A stretch of 64,000 nucleotides of DNA from positions 1-64,000 of the forward strand of contig JAEUBA010000084.1 in NCBI GenBank assembly GCA_018257865.1, read 5' to 3'. The DNA comes from Stereocaulon alpinum. Lineage: Eukaryota; Ascomycota; Lecanoromycetes; Lecanorales; Stereocaulaceae. Made by a program: the position numbers and the translations under genes. Under the pieces are notes generated by a model. The model saw nothing but the letters and a program-made list of their open reading frames with translations, did not search any database and was not told the DNA's origin. Positions 55,264 to 64,000 of the stretch are shown piece after piece; the stretch's first letter is position 1, and every line of letters starts with the position of its first letter.

Positions 55264-58200
55264 TCATTTAGAAGGAAGTCCTGTGGCCACTGCGGCTGCG
55301 ACAGCGGCGATCTGTCGAAAGTAAGTCAGCAAGCTTCATGGTTGGATGAGACGGAACGCGAACGTACCTTTGGTGGGAACATGATAGAGAAATGGTTTCC
55401 TCCCACGACATGGCATGCCACCTCAGTGCCGGTGAGCTTATCCCATCCACTGGGTCCGAAAGAATCTCTCTTCCCCGTCAACCACTGCTTAGCTTTGTCC
55501 ATGTCCGCGTTGATGTCTCCCGAGGAGGTCGCTGCCATGTACTCCTTGCCCTGTTCTTCCCTTCCTTCTAGTACGCCTTCTCGAGCCCAGATCACGGTCA
55601 CTTTACCCGGGCTCTTGCCCGCTGGTAGGGGTGTGGCGGTATAGTGTTCCAAAGCTCGCACACTCCCAAGGAAATGCAAGCGAGTGCGCTCGGTAACAGG
55701 GCCACCAGATGTCGAGAGGCCATCGAACACACCGGCCTTTTCCAATAGGTTCAGCGTTGGTGATGGCAATGGCGGAAGTGTCCCCGGGCAGGGGCTGTCA
55801 ATCATGATCAAGTTGGTAATTGTCTCTCCTTGTGCGATCAGCTGCCGGGACGTTTCATAGGCGTGAATACCACCTAGAGACCAGCCTCCTAGCATGTAAG
55901 GGCCGTGGGGCTGGATCTTGCGGATCTCTTGAATGTATATGGCGGCGACTGCCTCGAAGGAGATGTTGTAGTCGATAGGTGAGTTGTGGAATGGGGAGTC
56001 CAGGCCGTAGACTGGGACGCCTGAGGGAAGCGCAGGGAGACTGATATAGGAGAACAAGGAACCTGCACCATCAGGAAGGAGGAAAAGAGCCTGCCGACCT
56101 TTTTCCGGCCGACCTTGAAGGAGGACGGATTTGCTCCTAAAGTCCTGCTCCGAAGGCCGCGACTTCTTTTCAAGACGAGCCAATGGCAAGTCCAAAGGAT
56201 TTTGAGGAGCGGCTGGCACACCAAGCGCTTTCTGAACGTCGGAAAAGGTTGGGTTCTCATGGAAGAAGTTGGCAGACAGATTAATGCCAATCTCTGTCTT
56301 ATAAGCGTCCAGGATTGAGATAGTCAAGAGCGAATCAACACCAATCTCGGCGAATGGCGTCGACAATTGTATCTCTGACTCTTCAATACCGACCTCACTG
56401 GCAATGATCGACATCAGAACAGCTATTGCATCTGGCTCTTCTGGAGTAGATATCGTCGAATTGCTATGAGACCTTGAGAAACCCGGACTTTCATCCTCGG
56501 AGGAGCTATCGCTGTCGTCATCATCAACAACAGCTGGTAGCAGAGCCATTTTGTCAAGGAAGAAAGCTTTGAGCTGAGCGATACTGGGGTATTCGATGAA
56601 CAAGGAACTGGGCAGGTCCAGTCCTGTGTCTGGTCGAAGCCTGCCCAAGATGGAGATCGTGAGCAAGGAGTCGACGCCAACATCACTTATCTTCACATCA
56701 TCACCGAGCTCACTGACTTCGACGCCAACTTCGGAAGCGATCGTCTCGAGAATCTCCGAGAATCCTCCGCCAAAGTTTTGTGCGGCCGGAGCGGTAACGG
56801 GTTTCCTCATAATAGCTTGACGTTGCCTTTGTGGTTTGGTAGCAACTGATTTCGGTGCCGTGCTCCCTTGATGGCTTGTACCTAGCAGACTCTGAAGGGT
56901 TGTCCGCTTCATCTGTTGGAACTTGATACCTTTGCACACAACAACGATCTCATCCCCATCAAAGATATAGACATCCCCCGCTTGAACGCCCCGAGAACCG
57001 GAAGGCTGCATACGAACATAGCCGCGGTATGACTTCTCATCAGAGAGCGGGGCGGCAATGCGGAAGCTTTCCCAGCCATGGGAGATGAAGACTGTATCTG
57101 CAGGAGTTTTCACGCTAGCATTCAGGATGAAGCCTGCCAAGTGCGCAACGGTGTCAATCCAATATGGGCTGTACACGAATTGGCCGTTTCCAGCCGTCGA
57201 CTGGAACTTGATGTTCGCCGCAGTCTCATTCAGCTCACAGTCCATGAAGAGCTCGTCGATGTTGTGATATTCTTTGCTATACGTTACGACAGTCTGGAAC
57301 TGCCTGTAAATCATATCTTTCAGCAGTCTGTGCGTTCCCGATGAATTGGCGGGTTTGGTAAGTCCCTCGATTCTCGATTGGATAAGGTAAGCGTTCCTCT
57401 GCCACTCGTCCATCCACTGTTGGCCATCTCCATACTCCACAGTACAATGGGCATGCTCTTGGCGACCCTTTTCATCTTGAGAGCTTATGACAATCTTCAC
57501 TGCTTTCTCATTGGACTTTCTAGATGCAGATACTTGGAGAAGCTGCGAGGTTTGATTGGAGTCCACGATAAGCGGCCTGAACACTTCCATTGCCGACAAA
57601 TCCATCGCCGGTACCGGATCTGATGGTGTCATACGTGAGGCAATGTACCAAGCTGCCGTAAAGGCCACATCAGCGTAAACAGAGCTTGGACAAAGACCAA
57701 TGCCGTTAACGAGGTGACCGCGAACGGCAGTGTTCAGTTTCGGCTCTGAGAGTTGAGATGAGAATGTCACCGAAGCACTGTCATTAGTGAACAATTCGTT
57801 CTCCACCTGTTGCAGGCAAGTCGTCGAGAAAGCTGCTTTCGGTGGAGGCGCTGTAACCGCACTGACCGTCTCACCTTTCCGCAGGGACCAATCTCCTACA
57901 TGCTGGATCCAGTAATCTTTCAGATCGAAGGCGTACGACGGTAATTCCAATAGTCTGAGAGCGCTCTGGAAGTCTCTGTGGTAGTCGACCCAGTTGAGTT
58001 TCACACCATTGTTGTAAGCGTTAGCCATGCTCCTTGAGATGGTCAACCAACAGTCTTCGTCTCGCTTTAGGGATGGAAGGGCCTTTGCTGGGCTCAATCC
58101 CAGTGTCGATCGCACCATTCCATGACATAAAGGCTGCGGACCCATTTCGATCCATAGGCTTCCATCGTTGGCAATACCCTCAGCTTTGCAGCTTTGCAAA

Positions 58201-61200
58201 GCTTCCTGGAACCTCACAGGCTGTCGAGCTTGCCTGGCTAGGTAGTCGGGTGTAAAGACACCTTCGTCTCTCATGAGTGAGCCCAAAAGTGTTGATGCAA
58301 CTGGAACGGTGGGCTTGCGGAACTCAATATTGTTTGCGAGAAGGCGTATGTCATCCAATATTGGATCCATTTGCACCGAGTGGAATGCAAAAGGAAGTTT
58401 TAGTAACGTCTTCTTTACTCCAGCTGCGCTAAGCTTCTCCTCTAACAAGCCAATCTCGTTCAGCGCACCACTCACGACTGTATTGCTTGGGCCGTTCAAG
58501 CAAGCGATCTCGCAAGATTGCATTTGCCCGGCCGATATGATCTGCTCAATAGGCTCGGCCCCAGACTGCACGGCTAACATGGCATGAGTGTTGGCGAGAC
58601 ATTTCCTCTCCATTACTTCCGCGCGTTTGCCGACAAGGTAGAGCGTATCGCTGACCGATAGTACGCCAGCGACACAAAGAGCAGCGTATTCGCCAAGGCT
58701 ATGGCCAATGACAGCTTTGGGAGCAATACCCCAGGACTTCCACAGGGAGGCAAGTGCCAGTGCGACTGACACCAAAGCCAATTGCGATTCAGTAGGGCTT
58801 GGTAGGCGATCGTCAGAAGAGTCCGCAGTTATGATCCATATGAAAGACGGCAATCCTTGTTGAACACAAATGCTATCAGAGTCTGAGATGCTGTTTCGGA
58901 ATGTTGTGTTGGTTTGGAACAACTGCCGGCCCATGCCAAGGTATTGCGAACCTTGTCCGGTGAACAAAAAGATCGCAGAGGAGACCTCAGTGGTCGCACT
59001 TTGTTCTGAGGAACTGGCGATGTCCTTTCTCATCAACTGGGCAAGGTGGTCCATACTTTCGGTGGCATACGCTTTACGGATAACATGATGCATTCGTCGC
59101 GCGGTAGTCGTGTAGGAAAGGTCTTGTAGTTGTATCTCGGGATTTGCCTCGATGTACTCCAACAGCCGCTGCGTATTTTGCTTGAATGATGTCGACGTCT
59201 TGGCCGACACAGCTACGACGTAGGCAGTGCGAGGATCTTGACCTTCTCGCATAATCCTTGGAGCATCTTCTATGAGAAGACTTGTATTGCCACCCTGTTC
59301 GGGAGCATTTAGCACTTTCTCTACCAATTGACGGCCAAAGACGATGAACTTACTGTGGCGTTGAAATTGTTCAACAAAACCCGCCTTTTCCCGTCACCTC
59401 CGCTTCGAGCCTGGAATGGGACCATCGTGCGGTTGATGCGAACATTGACCTTGTCCAAGGGGGGAAATTTTTCGTTGATACGACCTTTTATTCCGACATG
59501 TGGGGGTATAGCGTTCTTCCGCATCATCATCAAAACTTTCACCAATGAATTTGTACCGGCGGCCTGGTCATTATTTGTCAGTGATCAGTTTCAAAAGCTT
59601 GGAAAGGGACATTTTACCGCTTCAGCGTGCCCGAAATTTGCCTTTACTGCACCCACATACAAAGGGTTCTCCTTGGTTCGACCTGCAAGTACATTTGTGA
59701 CCGAGGTAAACTCCGTGGCATCGCCAGCTTGGGTCCCCGTGCCGTGCATCTCCACATAGTCGATTTCGCTTGGCTCGACGTCTGCTTCCCGGAGGACCTG
59801 CCGCATAAGTTTCTGTTGTGCTCCTGCATGTGGATGAGTTATGGAAATGGCATGTGCCGAATGATTAGTTGCGGCAGATTTGATGACAGCTTGGATGTTG
59901 TCTCCTTCGGCGATTGCATCATCCAAACGCTTGAGAATAACGCTGCCGACTCCGTCTCCTCGACAGTATCCATCTGCCTCGTTGTCGAATGTTTTGCATG
60001 ATCCTGTAGGCGATAAGAAACTTCCTCGGCTTAATCCTGAGAACATGTCAACGCCTGTCAGGACATTCGTCCCTCCAGCAACTGCTGTATCGCACTCGTG
60101 TGCTCGTAGTGATGACATGGCCATCTGGATAGAGAGTGTGCTGGAAGAGCAGGCAGCGTCAACACAGTACGACGGACCTTCCCATTTGAAATGGTAGTTC
60201 AAACGGCCAGGCCCAAATGCTCGGATGCCTCCGGAGACGTAGTACATTTCAATATTCTGTGAGGCGTTCGCTTCACGGTAATCGTCCAAGGTCTGGCCAA
60301 AAAAGGTTCCAATACGATCGCCAGCGGTCGATGGGGTTCCATCTGGAGTGTAACCTGCCATCTCAAGAGCCTCATATGTCGTCAGAAGTAACAATCGCTG
60401 GGCAGGATCTGTTTGTGCAGCCTCTCTTGGAGACATATTGAAGAGTCTTGCATCAAAGAAGCCAGGCCGGTCCACGAAACACCCATACGGCGTGTAGCTC
60501 GTGTTCTTAATCTTTCCGGACGGATCACAATGAGTATCAACGTCGAACCGATCTCTCGGAATCTACCTAGCGTCAGATTCTGGTTCTGCGAGAAGGGTTT
60601 AAGGTTTACCTTTTTGTGAACATCTCTGCCATTCTCGAGGATCTTCCAGACGTCCTCAAGGGTTTCTGATTCTGGTAATCGAGCTGCATAGCCAACGATA
60701 GCGATGTCACCAGACCCATTTCCTTGTTGAAATGCTTGCAATGGCTGCATTTCAGTACTCTCTAAAACGTCGATTCCAGCGTTCGTCAATTGTCGCCGAA
60801 GGCTATCAGCGGCGCGTACGGGACCGGCGCTAGCCAGTACAACCTCTTGCCCTGAAAGCTTGGAAATCACACTTTGGACAACGTTCGACCAGTTTAAAGG
60901 TTCTTGAAGGATGTCCAAAACAATATGATGCAAGGCTTCTCCAAGGGTGCGCGCTGCAACGGGCTCCCCCGACCTTGTGGAGAGGATAACTATGTCATCC
61001 CTGAGCTTGTGTCCATGACTATTCGACACGGGCTCAAGGATTCTCTGGAGATTAGAAGTCCTCAAATGAGACGCATGGAATGCAGCGGTGATGGGAAGCT
61101 TGACTCTGCGCGCTTTCTTCAAAGGCCCGGAAGAAGAGAAGAGAGACGCTAACGTGGAAGGTGGTCCGCTAATGGTTGCCGCCGAATCGGACAGCGCGCT

Positions 61201-61926
61201 AATGTACGCCGTCTTGCTCGTAGCCATCGTCTATCGGAGGCGATAATTAGCGGTGATAAACAATGAGCGAAGAGCGGGATATCATACATGTGTCTGGTGG
61301 AAGTGATCGAGGGCTTCTTGTTGTTCGAAGGGAGCAACGCCAGATACGATAGTCGCCCAGCTTTCACGCGATTTTTCGATTTGGTCTGATCGACGACTTG
61401 CTTCTAAGCCTAGACGCAAAGATACGCGGACGATCTCCGGTGCCAGATCGAGTAGCTGCGTAGTGGTTTTTGAAACCGCCATGGCCGCCGCCGGCAGCAT
61501 GCCTGTGCATAATCCGACCAGGTATGTCTTTGATGAGAAATTCACTTCGAAGGTCGAGTCGTTGATCTCTCCTTGGCTACATCGGGGAGAAAAAATTAGC
61601 ATTGATTCTCGAGGTGGAAGTGATAAATTTTACATCAATAGCAACCCCAACTGGGCTATGCATAGTAGGACGGTAGTCACCGCTTCCTCAGGACTGCTGC
61701 TCTGCGAGTATGCCTCTGCCAGACTGAGGATCGAATCGAAGGAAGGGAATAACAGGCGATCTGGCTTTTCCGAGATTGCTACTTCTTGCCGAACAGCATG
61801 GTATGTCTTCCGGAAGAAGACCTGAAGTGTGAGATTCTCCCTTGACTGGCGATATAGTTGTTTGATGATAGGACACGGGTCGACCGTCTGGTCCCCGAAG
61901 AGGACCAGTCTGGTAGGCAGTGTCAT
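55264..61926 (-). CDS. Non-reducing polyketide synthase, SAT-KS-AT-PT-ACP-ACP-TE (2110 aa)
   Basis: Seven exons: 61926-61634, 61576-61288, 61230-60610, 60562-59618, 59563-59354, 59294-55368, 55311-55264; introns of 57, 57, 47, 54, 59 and 56 nt, all GT-AG, and 6333 coding bases. SAT active Cys near 121 (G-L-C-T-G). KS from about 369: Cys 539 (D-A-A-C-S-S-S), His 674 (E-M-H-G-T-G-T), His 713 (N-F-G-H-A-E-A). AT Ser 985 (G-H-S-L-G-E-Y). PT His 1313 and Asp 1500. ACP Ser 1662 and 1774 (G-V-D-S-L-L in both). TE Ser 1925 (G-W-S-L-G-G), Asp 1952, His 2087 (G-G-N-H-F-S). All catalytic residues are present. The two ACPs and TE/cyclase place it with the wA/alb1/PKS1 pigment group (naphthopyrone or tetrahydroxynaphthalene makers); the exact product cannot be told. 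Start at M-T-L-P-T-R (61926), not the Met eight codons before. Confidence 0.95.
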
Positions 61927-61995
61927 AGTGAAGAAAATTGAGAACAGCAAAGGGGTGGAATTATGCTAACCCGCCCATTGCGGGTCCGACTCTAG

Positions 61996-62008
61996 GTCTT
62001 ATATAAAA
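61996..62008 (-). promoter_or_regulatory. TATA box of the PKS gene
   Basis: Minus strand ttttatataagac, about 75 bases before the chosen ATG, the only TATA-like site in the near upstream region. Confidence 0.5.
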
Positions 62009-64000
62009 TCGAGAAACAGTCATCTACTGAAAGATTGGGCCCCGAAGGCCTCCGACGCCTCAATCGCTAGTTGCCTCAAAGACAGAGAGGTTTGTGAAGG
62101 CTTTACCAATGGAAGGATGTATCCTGTTAGGCGTCATCAGAGACCAAGCGAACATGGATCATCTCTCTCGTATCTACCCGGACCAGAGGTCCCTGATGAT
62201 AACCTTTCATGGTAATCATGCATCAGCACAAGCTGCCATAGGATATCATCGTCGAGCATGTGGACTAAGACAAGGGTGTAAGCGTCGGATTCGTCACGGA
62301 TATTCGCCATATGGTATGATCTCTGGTGCTAGGTGGAATCTTCCTATCTTGCAACGCCTCTTCACCCCACGCCTTCGGGCCCGACTTGGTGCTGAGTGAG
62401 ATTCAGCGGGACGTACAATTTGGCGCTTACGCCCTATTGCGCGTATGGGAATAGCTCAAATAGCGGTGTGTATCATGTTGGCGAAGTCCACTCCGTGAGC
62501 ACGGTTCTCGAAGTCGAACAACGTGTGGCTACATACCATGCCTTCCCACCCGATCATCTCCATGTAAAGAGCTTGCCTATAGAGACCGTTTTGCCTTAGC
62601 AGCAATGAAGCCCACATAAGCGCCATTCGAGTTCGTACGGCAACGGGTTCGGTTTCACCGAATCGATGCTAGAGAGAATTCCAGGGCTGAGAAGATGACA
62701 TATCTATGGACATTATGTTCCTGTAACGTTGCCGCAAAGGTTGAAGAAGCCATGCGAGATCTGCATGTCAGAGTGTCCCTGGGTTTCGGAATCCACTAGA
62801 AGCTAGCATTTAGTTTTGATAGATGACGCCGGCACCGGCCCCGGGTCGTCTGCGTTCCTACGGTGATATTTCTTGTTGACTCATAGGCCTTGATAGTGAT
62901 CTATCGATCTGTTGACGGATACCAAACATGATCATGAGAGCACTCAAGGATCCATTTTTGTGAAGAACGAGCAGCTGAGCTGAGTACTGGGATCACTTAT
63001 GCAGCACAAAATCCGAGCCAAAGTCAAATGCACGGGATGATGAGTACCGAAGCGCTATGGAATAAGGCTACGAAGCGATTGATAGTGATAATGTAATTAA
63101 CGTAATATTCGTACTGCTGGAGGTAGTAGGGAATATCAGCCATTGTGAACACTCCGATACCGGGCCGAGCTAGCCACCTTCAGAAACATTCCAACATCTG
63201 AGGAACGGAAACATGGTACTGATGGAAGAGCACAGTCCCTATTGGGTGTGCTTATGTGAGAGTGGTGGATTACAGGGATGACATGACGTTGGAGACCGTA
63301 ACTGGTATGGATTACAAGACAAGGCGCTTTAAACTAGCGTGGTCATCTATGGCTTACCAAACGCTCATCTATTTCGAGATCTTTCCTCCCTCGCAACATT
63401 GATTCCTGATGTTGTGAGCCTGCTAACGCAATTTGACGCGATTGTTATCTTCATCTAGTACCTCCGCCCCTAGGATTGCACCATCAAACGATCCTTCGCC
63501 TTTTAAGACTTCCGAGCGAACCCGTGTCATTAGAAATGAGATATGAGTATGAAGGGTCTTTTGCGGGCAACACTAAGCCAGGGCTGTCAACAGCAAGTAT
63601 GCAGGCTTAGTCAGGTTACATGCGGGTATGTATGCTTTGTACCGGACTGCTTTATCCCCAAGGTCACTTCTAACCAATCGCTCTATTTGAGTTCAGCGGT
63701 GAACTGTCTTGGCACGCAGTTGCTTTCGAGTCAACAATCTCTTCGGGGACACCGCTCCTACTTAAAGTCTCTTTATGTTCAGGTATGACATTCGACTCCT
63801 GCCTGCAAATAGGTGACTCAGAGGTAGCGCTCGCTTATGGGCTCTTGGTGGGGCATAATCGCTTGAGAAGCGCGTGGTGCCCGGAAGAGGCACTAAGCTC
63901 ATGCGATGCAGGCCCACCTTAAACTGACAGGGCCCCTTTTGTCGCTTGCGCCTGCTTGATATTGATTCGTGCAGCAAGTAGATTCATACTACGCTGACAT
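62009..64000. other. PKS upstream region, no gene recognised
   Basis: Nearly 2 kb with only short frames and no family motif. No reductase, dehydratase or Zn-cluster regulator gene, which often flank pigment PKS genes, is present before the window ends. Confidence 0.55.

Overview
The window is from a filamentous ascomycete (Pezizomycotina). The signs are many 46-90 nt GT-AG introns with CTAAC/CTGAC-type branch points, a SAT-KS-AT-PT-ACP-ACP-TE non-reducing polyketide synthase, Pam16, a DysF-domain peroxin and a D-arabinose dehydrogenase, all beside a repeat block that has undergone repeat-induced point mutation (RIP). A dothideomycete is my best guess, but it is inference.

Left block (1 to about 22.7 kb): no intact gene. 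CA and TG dinucleotides are almost gone and TA is everywhere, the expected result of RIP (CpA to TpA on both strands). This also erases ATG codons. Under the mutations lies a nested set of LTR retrotransposons that can be delimited exactly by equal-length LTR pairs and 5-bp target duplications. An old copia-like element on the minus strand is the host (fragments 1-1070, 7855-8357, 8696-9090, 22101-22570). It was entered by chromovirus E1 (1071-7854, minus, TSD gttat), by chromovirus E3 (9091-22100, plus, TSD actag) and by a hardly mutated solo LTR (8358-8695, TSD gaaat). E3 was entered by E2 (13512-20477, minus, TSD gtccc). E1 and E2 share an extra open frame on the strand opposite to gag-pol, between the chromodomain and the 3' LTR. 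Its product has a basic RKRKKI patch followed by a coiled coil, and it sits behind a TATA box and CT-rich tract. This is the most unusual object in the window.

Transition (22.7 to 31.4 kb): a membrane protein, a P-loop GTPase with an in-frame TAG, two tiny intron-split metallothionein genes, and an RBR-type RING protein broken by TGG to TAG. A tract rich in short palindromes lies before the GTPase. Both nonsense changes are of RIP type, so RIP leakage from the repeat block is possible.

Gene-rich part (31.5 to 54.5 kb): DysF peroxin (minus) divergent from PAM16 (plus); ARA2-like dehydrogenase; a polytopic membrane protein; a large coiled-coil protein with many SP/TP sites; an MFS transporter; a secreted DPBB-fold protein; a Met- and Asn/Asp-rich secreted, probably GPI-anchored protein; a 74-aa membrane protein; and a secreted amphipathic protein. 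A 107-bp hairpin element lies at 52.4 kb.

Right part (55.3 to 62 kb): an intact seven-exon non-reducing PKS of 2110 residues, of the wA/alb1/PKS1 type, minus strand. No tailoring gene is seen beside it inside the window. All spliced models were read from the sequence by hand, and every multi-exon model given as a complete CDS has a length divisible by three.
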